Positions 36,176 through 44,022 of a stretch of 64,000 bases of DNA are shown here, piece by piece. Origin of the DNA: Paeniroseomonas aquatica (GTDB taxonomy: Bacteria; Pseudomonadota; Alphaproteobacteria; Acetobacterales; Acetobacteraceae); NCBI RefSeq assembly GCF_030409335.1, contig NZ_JAUFPN010000143.1, positions 1-64,000 of the forward strand, read 5' to 3'. The notes below the pieces were generated by a model. That model made no database searches, was not told the origin of the DNA, and saw only the letters and a list, made by a program, of their open reading frames with translations. Every line of letters begins with the position of its first letter. The first letter of the stretch is position 1. Both the position numbers and the translations under genes were made by a program.

Positions 36176-37138
36176 CTATTGCTGGCGTTGGATGTGGCCG
36201 GCCGCGGCGGCGGCGGCCCAGAGGCGGTCCTCGTGCTGCATCGCCTCGAGCAGGGCGGGGCCGGGGCGGAGGTCGGGCTCGATGCCCATGGCGGTGAAGC
36301 GGCCCTTGAGCACCGGGTCGGCATAGGCCTGCCCCAGCAGCGCGTTCAACCGCCCGACGATGGCGGCCGGCAGCTTTGCCGGGCCGAGCAGGCCGACCCA
36401 GCCGGCGAGGTCGAACTCCGCCACGCCCTGCTCCTGCGCGGTCGGCACCTCCGGGAAGAAGGGCGTGCGCGTCGCGGTCGAGACCGCGAGGATGCGCACG
36501 CGCCCGGTCTGCATGTGCGGCGTGGCGCTGGCGGTGCTGGTCCAGCCGACCGGCAGGTGGCCGGCGACCACGTCGTTCATCAGCTGGCCGCCGGAGCGGT
36601 ACTGCACATCGGGGGTCTCGATGCCGGTGCGGCGGGCGAGCTCCTGGCCGATGAAGGAGGACAGCGCCTCGGTGCTGCCGGTGCCGACCCGGCCCGGATT
36701 GGCCCGGGCGAAGGCGACCATCTGCGCCAGGTCGGCGAAGGGCTGCGCCGTGCCGGCGGCCAGCACCATGGTGTTGCGCGACAGCATGGCGACGGGGGTG
36801 AAATCCGTCACCGGGTCGTAGGGCAGGTGGGTCAGGTGGTAGCGGTTCATGATGTGGGTGGAGACGACGGCGGTCAGCGTATGGCCATCGGGCTCGGCCC
36901 GGGCGACCACCTCGGTGCCGACGACGCCGGCGGCGCCGGCCCGGTTCTCCACCACCACCGGATGCGGCAGCAGCGGCCGCAGCGCCTCGCCGATGGCGCG
37001 CGCCAGCAGGTCGGTGCCGCCGCCGGTGGCATAGGGGATGATCAGCCGGACCGGCCGGCTGGGCCAGGCGGGCTGGGCCAGGGCAGGCGTGGCCAAGGCG
37101 AGGGGGGCGGCCAGCAGGCTGCGGCGGCCGAGGCGCAT
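36176..37138 (-). CDS. Bug/TctC-type substrate-binding protein
   Basis: A 320-residue periplasmic receptor. The signal peptide MRLGRRSLLAAPLALATPALA is followed by WPSRPVRLIIPYATGGGTDLLAR. Other family blocks are VVVENRAGAAGVVGTE, PDGHTLTAVVS, LPYDPVTDFTPVA, and AAGHLPVGWTSTASATPHM where most Bugs have a ligand-contacting loop. A GGAGGAGA ribosome site lies before the ATG; an upstream open frame into the divergent gene is not coding. It heads the operon with the lyase and HAD genes, and this order suggests that the receptor delivers the lyase substrate or a precursor. The permease is elsewhere in the genome. Confidence 0.94.
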   Translation of the reverse strand: MRLGRRSLLAAPLALATPALAQPAWPSRPVRLIIPYATGGGTDLLARAIGEALRPLLPHPVVVENRAGAAGVVGTEVVARAEPDGHTLTAVVSTHIMNRYHLTHLPYDPVTDFTPVAMLSRNTMVLAAGTAQPFADLAQMVAFARANPGRVGTGSTEALSSFIGQELARRTGIETPDVQYRSGGQLMNDVVAGHLPVGWTSTASATPHMQTGRVRILAVSTATRTPFFPEVPTAQEQGVAEFDLAGWVGLLGPAKLPAAIVGRLNALLGQAYADPVLKGRFTAMGIEPDLRPGPALLEAMQHEDRLWAAAAAAGHIQRQQ

Positions 37139-37258
37139 GGATGGTCTCCTCCGGGATTTGGCCGGAGTATCGGCCGGGCGGCGCCGTGCCGGAAGAGGCG
37201 GGATGCGGAAGCCCCGGCAGGCGTGCCAGGATGGGCCACCCCCAAGGAGGAGAAGACC

Positions 37259-37663
37259 ATGCCCGACGCCAGTGGAAAGCCGGCCGCCCAGACCGCGGCC
37301 GCCGAGATCGAGCAGGTGATCCAGACCTATTTCGACGGGCTCTACGAGGGCGACGTGGCCAAGCTGGCCGCCGCCTTCCACCCGGTCTCGCACCTGTACT
37401 GGGAGAAGGACGGCGGGGTGGAGGACCTGCCGCGCGAGCAATGGTTCGAGATGGTGCGCAGCCGCCCCTCGGGCGCCAGCCGCGGCCTCGAGCGCGACGA
37501 CCGGATCCTGCTGATGGACATCAGCGGGCCGGAGACCGCGCTGGTGAAGGTCGCCTGCCAGCTGCCGCCGCGCTACTTCACCGACTACCTGGTGCTGAAC
37601 CGCACGCGCGAGGGCTGGCGCATCGTCAGCAAGGTCTACCGCTTCGACACCCGGGAGGGCTGA
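37259..37663 (+). CDS. Nuclear transport factor 2-like (lumazine-binding/SnoaL-type) protein
   Basis: A 134-residue cone-fold protein: helices IEQVIQTYFDGLYEGDVAKLAAAF, then VSHLYWEKDG, then beta strands (ETALVKVACQLPPRYFTDYL) and GWRIVSKVYRFD. This shape suits a lyase, isomerase or small-ligand carrier. It is divergent from the Bug receptor with a 120-base gap holding two good ribosome sites, AAGGAGGAGAAGACC before its own ATG and GGAGGAGA for the receptor. Linked control with the lyase operon is likely, an inference. Confidence 0.82.
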   Translation: MPDASGKPAAQTAAAEIEQVIQTYFDGLYEGDVAKLAAAFHPVSHLYWEKDGGVEDLPREQWFEMVRSRPSGASRGLERDDRILLMDISGPETALVKVACQLPPRYFTDYLVLNRTREGWRIVSKVYRFDTREG

Positions 37664-37680
37664 GGCCGCCCGCCGCGGCC
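37664..37680. terminator. Short hairpin between convergent genes
   Basis: GGCCGC, five bases, GCGGCC directly after the stop of the NTF2-like gene and just before the stop of the DctP-type gene (37685). It is a modest 6-bp stem and a candidate terminator only. Confidence 0.4.
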
Positions 37681-37684
37681 GGGC

Positions 37685-38767
37685 TCAGGGCACCGGCCTC
37701 GCCCAGATGCCCTGGGCCGGCGCGGCGATGCGGTTCCAGACCGCGGCGCAGTCGGCGCCGCAGCGGCGCAGCCACTGCGGCAGCAGCACCGTCTCCAGCA
37801 GGCGGCGGCGCTGCGGCTCCGCCCAGGCCTCGTCCACCACGACCATCTGGCCGCGGCTGCCGCCGCTGCAGCGGGGCCGTCCGGCGTTGCAGGCGAAGCC
37901 GTCCTCGATGCTCACCTCGGCGGCCGCGAGCACCGCCTGCTCCATCCGCGCCAGGCCGGTGGCGAGGGCGGCGCGCACCGGCTCGGGCAGGTTGCGCCAG
38001 ACGGCGCCGTTCATCACCACGGCCGAGACGAACCAGTTCACCGGCAGCCGGGAGACATGGCTGGTCACCGCGGCGAGGCCGATGCGGTTGCCGGGCAGGC
38101 TGCCGGTGATGGCGCAGTCCAGGCTGCGGGCGCGGAGGGCGGTGACCACCTCGGACAGCGGCATCATGCGGGGGACGGCGTGCACCGCCTCCAGCAGGTC
38201 GGCCTGGCCGATGGCCCCGACCCGGATGCGGCGGCCGGCGAGGTCGCCGAGCCCGGTGAAGGGCTCCCGGCAGAAGACCACCTGGGTCGTCGGGATCAGC
38301 AGCGCGAGCAGCCGGATGTCGTAGCGCTCCTCCAGCACGCTCGCCAGGTGGTCGCGCCACTGGTCGAGGCTGCGGCGGAGCGTCGCCATGTCCGGGTTCA
38401 GCCCGGGCAGGTCGACGATGCTGAGCTCCGGGTCGTCGCCGGCGGCGAGCGCCAGGGGCACGGTCGCCACCGGCAGCACGCCGAGGCGGATGAGGGAGAG
38501 CAGCTCCGATTCGCGGATGCCGGTGGTCTCCAGCGGGGCAATGCTGGGGAGGAGCCGGCCGTCGGTGATGCGGGGGACCTCCCGGGCCCAGAAGGGCTCC
38601 TCGAATTCGGCGAAGAGCCCGGCATGGGCATAGAAGCCGACGACGCGGAGCGGGATCGGCGGCCGGCCCGGCGCCTCCTCCGCCCGGCCGGGCCCGGCGG
38701 CGAGCAGGCCGAGCAGCAGGGTCATGGCCCAGCTTCCGCTTCGACTGCCGCGTCCCAGCCTCGACAT
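37685..38767 (-). CDS. TRAP transporter DctP-type substrate-binding protein
   Basis: A 360-residue periplasmic receptor of the TRAP family, which brings carboxylates in with sodium. The signal region is SWAMTLLLGLLAAGPGRA, cleaved about residue 30. Family features are the FAEFEEPFWAREVPRITDGRL opening, the central LGDLAGRRIRVGAIG, then MMPLSEVVTALRARSLDCAITG and VNWFVSAVVMNGAVWRNLPEPVRAAL. The Arg in LAGRRIRVG corresponds to the carboxylate-binding position. No DctQ or DctM genes are near. Two later ATGs are possible (38725 and others), but 38767 gives a full signal peptide. Six cysteines in the last 100 residues are unusual for the family and could form disulfides. Confidence 0.84.
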   Translation of the reverse strand: MSRLGRGSRSGSWAMTLLLGLLAAGPGRAEEAPGRPPIPLRVVGFYAHAGLFAEFEEPFWAREVPRITDGRLLPSIAPLETTGIRESELLSLIRLGVLPVATVPLALAAGDDPELSIVDLPGLNPDMATLRRSLDQWRDHLASVLEERYDIRLLALLIPTTQVVFCREPFTGLGDLAGRRIRVGAIGQADLLEAVHAVPRMMPLSEVVTALRARSLDCAITGSLPGNRIGLAAVTSHVSRLPVNWFVSAVVMNGAVWRNLPEPVRAALATGLARMEQAVLAAAEVSIEDGFACNAGRPRCSGGSRGQMVVVDEAWAEPQRRRLLETVLLPQWLRRCGADCAAVWNRIAAPAQGIWARPVP

Positions 38768-38875
38768 CCGGTGCCACCCCCGCCGGCCAGCGGCCGCCGG
38801 CATGGCGGCCGGCGCGCAGGCCCCGGGGGATTGATCGCCGCTAATTCCGGCGAATGCAATGGCCGGGCGTAGCGC

Positions 38876-39991
38876 CTAGCGGTTGGGGCGCAGCAGGTAG
38901 GGCGCGCCGGCACGTTCGCAGATGCCGCGGATCAGCAGGTCCAGGCTGTCCGGCACCGGCACGCCCTCCGCCAGGCGCCGGGCCCGCATGATGTCCTCCG
39001 GCTCGCCCGCGACCATCACCGGCTCGGCCGGGTCGGCCGGCGGCGTCGCGTGCAGCACGTCGAGGGCGTCGTCGAGGTCGCTCTCGAAGGCGCCGGGGTC
39101 GCGGAAGGCGGCGGGGTCGAGGGCCAGGAAGAAGTGGCCGATGTTGTGCGGCTGGCCGGGCTTCTGGGTGCGGTTGCGGATGGGCGAGAAGCTGGCGCCG
39201 ACCAGTGTGCCGCCGAGGATGTGCACCAGCATGGCCAGGCCGTAGCCCTTGGCGCTGCCCTTGGATTCCGTGCCCCCCACCGGGGTGATGCCGCCCTCGG
39301 GGCGGTCGAAGACGAAGGCGTTGCCCTCATGCGGGTCCGAGACGCCCTGGCCGGCGCCGTCGACCACCCAGCCTTCCGGCAGCGGGGCGTCGTTCAGGTG
39401 ATGCACCTTCACCTTGCCGGCGGCGACCGTCGTGGTCGCCATGTCCAGCACGAAGGCGGGGTTTCGCGTGGCCGGCGCGGCGAAGGCCAGCGGGTTGGTG
39501 CCGAGCACCGGCATGGCGCCGCGGGTCGGCACCATGGTGACGCCGCGGGTCGAGGAGGTGACCATGCCGATGACGCCGCGGGCGGACGCCATCCGGGCAT
39601 AGGCGCCGGCGGCGCCGAAGTGGTGGCTGTTGACCACGCCGACCACGCCGACGCCGAACTGCTTCGCCTTGTCGACCGCGAGGTTCATCGCCATGGCCGA
39701 AACCGGATGGCCGAGGCCGTCGGCGCCATCAAGCAGGGCCGTCGGGCCGGTGTCGCGCAGCACCTTGGGCTGGGCGGCGATCCGGATGCGGCTCTCGCGC
39801 ACCCCGTCCTCGTAGGTCATCAGCATCGAGAGGCCGTGGCTGTCGACGCCCATCAGGTCGGTCTCGACCATGATGCCGGCGGTGGTCGCGGCATGGTCGG
39901 CGGGCATGCCCCAGGCGGTGAGGATGGCGGTGATCTGGGCGCGGATGGCCTCGGCGGGGACGGGGCGGCCGGTGGTGACGTTCTTGGCCAT
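38876..39991 (-). CDS. Ldh2/malate-lactate dehydrogenase family oxidoreductase
   Basis: A 371-residue NAD(P)-dependent 2-hydroxyacid (or imine) dehydrogenase of the Ldh2 family. Typical blocks are TDLMGVDSHGLSMLMTYEDGV, VNSHHFGAAGAYARMA, the catalytic region VPTRGAMPVLGTNPLAFA, VLDMATTTVAAGKVKV and KGSAKGYGLAMLVHILGG. Members act on malate, ureidoglycolate, sulfolactate or similar. The ATG at 39991 with MAKNVTTGRPVPAE is preferred to a TTG or GTG upstream. It is the last gene of a minus-strand group after TauD, a hydrolase and a Bug receptor. Confidence 0.92.
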   Translation of the reverse strand: MAKNVTTGRPVPAEAIRAQITAILTAWGMPADHAATTAGIMVETDLMGVDSHGLSMLMTYEDGVRESRIRIAAQPKVLRDTGPTALLDGADGLGHPVSAMAMNLAVDKAKQFGVGVVGVVNSHHFGAAGAYARMASARGVIGMVTSSTRGVTMVPTRGAMPVLGTNPLAFAAPATRNPAFVLDMATTTVAAGKVKVHHLNDAPLPEGWVVDGAGQGVSDPHEGNAFVFDRPEGGITPVGGTESKGSAKGYGLAMLVHILGGTLVGASFSPIRNRTQKPGQPHNIGHFFLALDPAAFRDPGAFESDLDDALDVLHATPPADPAEPVMVAGEPEDIMRARRLAEGVPVPDSLDLLIRGICERAGAPYLLRPNR

Positions 39992-40064
39992 GGCTTGCGT
40001 GCAGGCCGAGGGCTGTCCCGCCCCGGGCCCGTCCTTTCCTGTCTGGGGTTGCGGTTCCGGGGGG

Positions 40065-41048
40065 TCAGTCGACGCGGGCACCGGTCGCCCGGACGATCGG
40101 CACCCAGCGCTCGATCTCGGAGGCGATGAAGTCCCGCGTCCGCTCCGGCGTCATGCCCTCCGGGATGGTATTGCCGAGGCCGGTCAGCCGGTCCCGCACC
40201 GCCGGCTGGCGCAGCGCCTCGGCGATCTGCTCGTAGAGGAACTGGCGGATGGGCAGCGGCGTGCCGAGGGTGGTGGACCACGGCGTCCAGGTGGTCGCCT
40301 GGTAGGCGGGCAGCCCGGCCTCGGCGCTGGTCGGAAGCTCGGGCGCCATGGGGGAGCGTTCGGGCGTGGCGATGACGATGCCGCGCACGATGCCGGCCTT
40401 CAGCGGCTCCGCCAGGAAGGAGATGGTATCGGCCTGGAAGGCGGTGCGGCCGGCGGCGAGGTCGGCGAAGGCGGCGGCGGAGCCGCGGTAGGGGACGTGC
40501 TGCGCCTCGACGCCGAGCAGGTTCACCAGCATCGCGCCGGCGATATGCCCGGTGGTGCCGTTGCCGGAGGAGCCGTAGTCGTACTTGCCGGGATTGGCCT
40601 TCAGCAGCGCCGCGAATTCGGCGAGCGTGCGGACGCCCAGCGAGGGATGCACCGCAACGGCGACGGCGGAATGGCTGCTGATGGTGATGTGGTCCACGCC
40701 GGTCAGCGGATGGACCCGCAGCCGGTCGCCGTAGAGGCCGACGTTGAGCGTGTGGGAGCCCAGCGCCCCGACCAGCAGGGTGTAGCCGTCGGGCGGCGTC
40801 GCCGCGACGGTCTCGAAGGCGACGGTGCCGCCGCCGGAGGGGCGGTTCTCGACGATGAACTGCTGCCCGATCTGCTGGCTGAGCTGGGTCGCCACGACGC
40901 GGGCGTTGATGTCGGCATTGCCGCCGGGGGCCAGCGCCACGACGATGCGCACCGGACGCGACGGGTAGTCGGTGCCCGGCGCGCGCGGCTGCGCCTGGGC
41001 CGTGCCGATGGCAAGCGCCGCCATCGCGGCCGCGATCAGATTTTTCAT
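40065..41048 (-). CDS. Bug/TctC-type substrate-binding protein
   Basis: A 327-residue receptor with signal peptide MKNLIAAAMAALAIGTAQA. The mature part opens YPSRPVRIVVALAPGGNADINAR, then IVENRPSGGGTVAFE, PDGYTLLVGALGSH, and HVPYRGSAAAFADLAAGRTAF. The first loop reads LAPGGNADIN instead of the more common FPAGGPTD, which may shift specificity. It sits between the fumarylacetoacetate hydrolase-like gene upstream (95-base gap) and the Ldh2 gene downstream (73 bases). A long open frame to 41924 is not coding. Confidence 0.94.
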   Translation of the reverse strand: MKNLIAAAMAALAIGTAQAQPRAPGTDYPSRPVRIVVALAPGGNADINARVVATQLSQQIGQQFIVENRPSGGGTVAFETVAATPPDGYTLLVGALGSHTLNVGLYGDRLRVHPLTGVDHITISSHSAVAVAVHPSLGVRTLAEFAALLKANPGKYDYGSSGNGTTGHIAGAMLVNLLGVEAQHVPYRGSAAAFADLAAGRTAFQADTISFLAEPLKAGIVRGIVIATPERSPMAPELPTSAEAGLPAYQATTWTPWSTTLGTPLPIRQFLYEQIAEALRQPAVRDRLTGLGNTIPEGMTPERTRDFIASEIERWVPIVRATGARVD

Positions 41049-41143
41049 GGATGTTTCCCCCGAGGACGCGACGTCTTGCTCATGGTGTCCAGAGGCCCTT
41101 CGGCCTCCGGCGGGGCGTCGAGAGGGGCAGCGCCCCTCTCGCC

Positions 41144-42046
41144 TTACGCGATCCCGTGCTCCAGCACGCCGACCCTCTCGACCTCCAGCCGCATCCGGTC
41201 GCCCGGGCGCAGGTAGCGCGGCGGGCTGCGGAAGTGGCCGGAGCCGGCCGGCGTGCCCGTCGCGATGACGTCGCCCGGCTGCAGCGCCATGTAGCGCGAC
41301 AGGTAGGCGATCAGCGCGGCGACGCTGAAGATCAGGTCCCGGGTATTGCCCTCCTGCACCAGCTCGTCGTTCAGCCAAGCGCGCAGCCCGAGCTGCCAGG
41401 GCTCGCCCACCTCGTCGGCGGTGACGAGATACGGGCCGAGCGGGCAGAAGCCGTCGAGGCCCTTGGCGAAGCTGGTCATGGCCAGCGGCTGGTCGAACTG
41501 GAATTCGCGGGCGGAGATGTCGTTCAGCACGGTATAGCCGGCGACGTGGTCGAGCGCGGTGCCCTCGTCCACCTGCCAGGCGGTGCGGCCGATGACGACC
41601 GCGAGCTCCGCCTCCCAGTCCGGCTTGGTGACGCTGGGGGGGATGGCCACCACGCTGCCGGGGCCGCAGACCGCGGAGGTGGGCTTCAGGAAGATGCGCG
41701 GCGCCGTCAGCGCCGGCCCGCCGACTTCCCTGGCGTGGTCGGCATAGTTGCGGCCGACGCCGAGGATCTTGCCGGGGGCGAGCGGCGCCAGCAGGGTGAC
41801 GCCGGCCAGCGGCCGGCGCAGCGCCGCATTCTCCGGCCGGGCGGCGAAGGCCACCGCCCGGGCGGCCGAGACCAGCGCGGCCTCGCCGGCGGCGAGCAGG
41901 CCGCGCAGGTCGACCGGCAGCCATTCGGCCGGCTGGTCGGAGGCGCTGCAGGCGGCATCGAGCGCCGGCTGCAGCGCCACGATGGCATCGCCGAGGACCG
42001 CGCCGGTCCAGGCCGCGCCATCGGCGGCGAAGGTGGCGAGCTTCAT
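41144..42046 (-). CDS. Fumarylacetoacetate hydrolase family protein
   Basis: A 300-residue FAH-fold enzyme, active as a hydrolase or decarboxylase on beta-keto acids. Conserved features are KILGVGRNYADHAREVG, the metal ligand Glu/Asp stretch PDWEAELAVVIGRTA, GYTVLNDISAREFQF, FAKGLDGFCPLGPYLV and TGTPAGSGHF. These fit the 2-keto-3-deoxy acid or 5-oxopent-3-ene-1,2,5-tricarboxylate decarboxylase-like subgroup, so it need not act on fumarylacetoacetate. Its ATG is one base after the TauD stop, a tight coupling. The pair implies that the hydroxylated product feeds this enzyme or shares its pathway. Confidence 0.92.
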   Translation of the reverse strand: MKLATFAADGAAWTGAVLGDAIVALQPALDAACSASDQPAEWLPVDLRGLLAAGEAALVSAARAVAFAARPENAALRRPLAGVTLLAPLAPGKILGVGRNYADHAREVGGPALTAPRIFLKPTSAVCGPGSVVAIPPSVTKPDWEAELAVVIGRTAWQVDEGTALDHVAGYTVLNDISAREFQFDQPLAMTSFAKGLDGFCPLGPYLVTADEVGEPWQLGLRAWLNDELVQEGNTRDLIFSVAALIAYLSRYMALQPGDVIATGTPAGSGHFRSPPRYLRPGDRMRLEVERVGVLEHGIA

Positions 42047-42047
42047 C

Positions 42048-42929
42048 TCAGGCGGCCAGGGCGGCGTAGTCGAGGGTCGCCATCACCTGCACCCGCAGGA
42101 TGTAGCGCGGCTCGTCGGCGCGGTAGTCGGCGACGGCGTTGTGGCAGGTGCCGATGTTGTCCCACATCAGCAGGTCGCCCGGCGTCCAGGCGTGGCTGTA
42201 GAGGTATTTCTCCTGCGCCTGGTGGCGGAAGAGATACTCCAGCATGGCGTCGCTCTCGGCGCGCTCCAGGCCCTCGATCCGGATGGCGTAGCCGGGGTTG
42301 CAATACAGCACGCGGCGGCCGGTGATGGGATGGAGGCGAAAGACCGGCTGCGGGACGGGGGGCTTCTTCGCCTTCTGCGCCGGGGTCAGCGGGCCGCGGA
42401 TGCTCCCCGGGCGCATGCGCATGACGTCCCAGAATTTCTCGAAGTCGTGGATGGCGACGCGGCCCTCGAGCCGTTCCACCACCTCGGGCGGCAGGTCGTC
42501 GTAGGCGGCGTGCATGTTGCGGAACTGGGTGTCGCCGAGCGGCCGGCCGTCGCGCAGCGGCACCTGCTTGGCGTGCAGCGCATTGGCCAGCGCGATCTCG
42601 GTCGAATAGGACATGTCGGTGTGCCAGCCCTGGCCGGCGTCGTTCAGGCCGATGGGCTTGCCCTCGGCATCCCGCTTGTTCGACAGGATCATCACCTCCG
42701 GGTGGTCCGGGGCGTGGAAGAGGTTGGCGACATTCACCTCGAGGTCGCCGAAGCGGCTGCCGAAGGCCGAGAGCTGCGGCGCCCCGAGGTCCTGGCCGGG
42801 GAAGCAGAGCACGCCGTACTGGCCGAGCGACCGCAGCAGCGTGCGGTAATCCCCGGGGCTGAGCGGCCGGGCCAGGTCGATGCCCTCGATGCGGGCGCCG
42901 AGGCCGGCGTTGTTTGGCGTGATACGCAT
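42048..42929 (-). CDS. TauD/TfdA-family Fe(II)/2-oxoglutarate dioxygenase
   Basis: A 293-residue dioxygenase. The facial triad is H103-x-D105 (QGWHTDMSYS) and H263 (GTCHNAVADY). R275 or R279 (EPRYILRV) should bind 2-oxoglutarate. The opening LGARIEGIDLARPLSPGD and VLCFPGQDL are typical of TfdA and alpha-ketoglutarate-dependent taurine or phenoxyacetate enzymes. It leads the tauD, hydrolase, Bug, Ldh2 group and is divergent from another Bug receptor gene. Sequence differs clearly from the TauD-like protein at 18636, so the two probably have different substrates. Confidence 0.93.
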   Translation of the reverse strand: MRITPNNAGLGARIEGIDLARPLSPGDYRTLLRSLGQYGVLCFPGQDLGAPQLSAFGSRFGDLEVNVANLFHAPDHPEVMILSNKRDAEGKPIGLNDAGQGWHTDMSYSTEIALANALHAKQVPLRDGRPLGDTQFRNMHAAYDDLPPEVVERLEGRVAIHDFEKFWDVMRMRPGSIRGPLTPAQKAKKPPVPQPVFRLHPITGRRVLYCNPGYAIRIEGLERAESDAMLEYLFRHQAQEKYLYSHAWTPGDLLMWDNIGTCHNAVADYRADEPRYILRVQVMATLDYAALAA

Positions 42930-43039
42930 GATGGCTTCCTCCGGGCCCGAGAATTGGCCGCCCCGCCGGTGCGGTCAAGCTTGCGCCCGGCACCGGTGCG
43001 GCGGAGCATCGACCCCAAGCAGAACAGGGGGGGGCGGCG

Positions 43040-44005
43040 ATGCGGATCGGACGACGGGCGGCGCTGGCGGCGGCGTTCCTGCCGCTGGGGCGGCCGGCGG
43101 GCGCGCAGGCGGACTACCCGAGCCGGCCGGTGCGGCTGGTGGTCGGCTACCCCGCCGGCGGCAGCACCGACGTGGTGGCGCGGCTGCTGGCGGAGCGGCT
43201 GGGGCGCAGCCTCGGCCAGCCGGTGATCGTCGAGAACCGGCCGGGGGCGAGCGGCACGCTGGGCGCCGATGCGGTGGCGAAGGCGGCGCCCGATGGCCAT
43301 ACCCTGCTGGTCGGCGCCTCCGGCGAGATGGCCATCGCCCGGGCGACGCTGCGCAGCATCCCCTACGCGCCGGAGGATTTCGCCCCCATCGCGCTGCTGA
43401 CCGAGCAGCCCTTCCTGGTGCTGGTGAACGGGGCGCTGCCGGCCGATAGCCTGGCCGCGCTGGTGGCGCTGGCCCGGGCGCGGCCGGGGACGCTGAACTA
43501 CGGCTCCTTCGGCACCGGCACCGCGCCGCACCTGCTGGGGGAGCTGCTGAAGGCCGAGGCCGGGATCGAGGTGACGCACGTGCCCTACCGCGGCTCGGCG
43601 CCGCTCACCGCCGACCTGCTGGCCGGGCAGGTGCAGTTCAGCTTCGACACCATCCCGGCGGCGCTGCCGCATCTCGGCACCGGGAAGCTGCGGGCCCTGG
43701 CGCTCTGCCGGGCGACCCGGGCGGCGGCGGTGCCCGGCGTGCCGACCACGGCCGAGGCGGGGATGCCCTGGCTGCTGGGCGGCACCTGGGCCTCCCTCGT
43801 CGCGCCGGCGCGGGTGCCGGAGGCGATCCAGGCCCGGCTCGGCGCGGCGGTGCGGCAGGCGATGGGAGAGGCCCTCGCGGACGCCTTGCGCGAGCGCGGG
43901 CTGGAGCCGGTCGGGGCCGATGCCGCGGCGGCCCGGCGCTACATCGCCGCCGAGCAGACCCGCTGGGCGGCGATCGCCCGGCGGGGCAATGTGCAGCCGG
44001 AATAG
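43040..44005 (+). CDS. Bug/TctC-type substrate-binding protein
   Basis: A 321-residue receptor with signal MRIGRRAALAAAFLPLGRPAGA, then YPSRPVRLVVGYPAGGSTDVVAR, VIVENRPGASGTLGADA, PDGHTLLVGASGE and HVPYRGSAPLTADLLAGQVQF. The upstream leader is purine-rich (CAGGGGGGGG) just before the ATG, with a possible ribosome site in it. It is 17 bases from the downstream DadA-like oxidase gene, so they form one transcript. It is divergent from the TauD gene. The pair suggests uptake and oxidation of an amine or amino acid, which would be unusual for a carboxylate receptor. Confidence 0.94.
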   Translation: MRIGRRAALAAAFLPLGRPAGAQADYPSRPVRLVVGYPAGGSTDVVARLLAERLGRSLGQPVIVENRPGASGTLGADAVAKAAPDGHTLLVGASGEMAIARATLRSIPYAPEDFAPIALLTEQPFLVLVNGALPADSLAALVALARARPGTLNYGSFGTGTAPHLLGELLKAEAGIEVTHVPYRGSAPLTADLLAGQVQFSFDTIPAALPHLGTGKLRALALCRATRAAAVPGVPTTAEAGMPWLLGGTWASLVAPARVPEAIQARLGAAVRQAMGEALADALRERGLEPVGADAAAARRYIAAEQTRWAAIARRGNVQPE

Positions 44006-44022
44006 CGGGACGGGATGACGGG

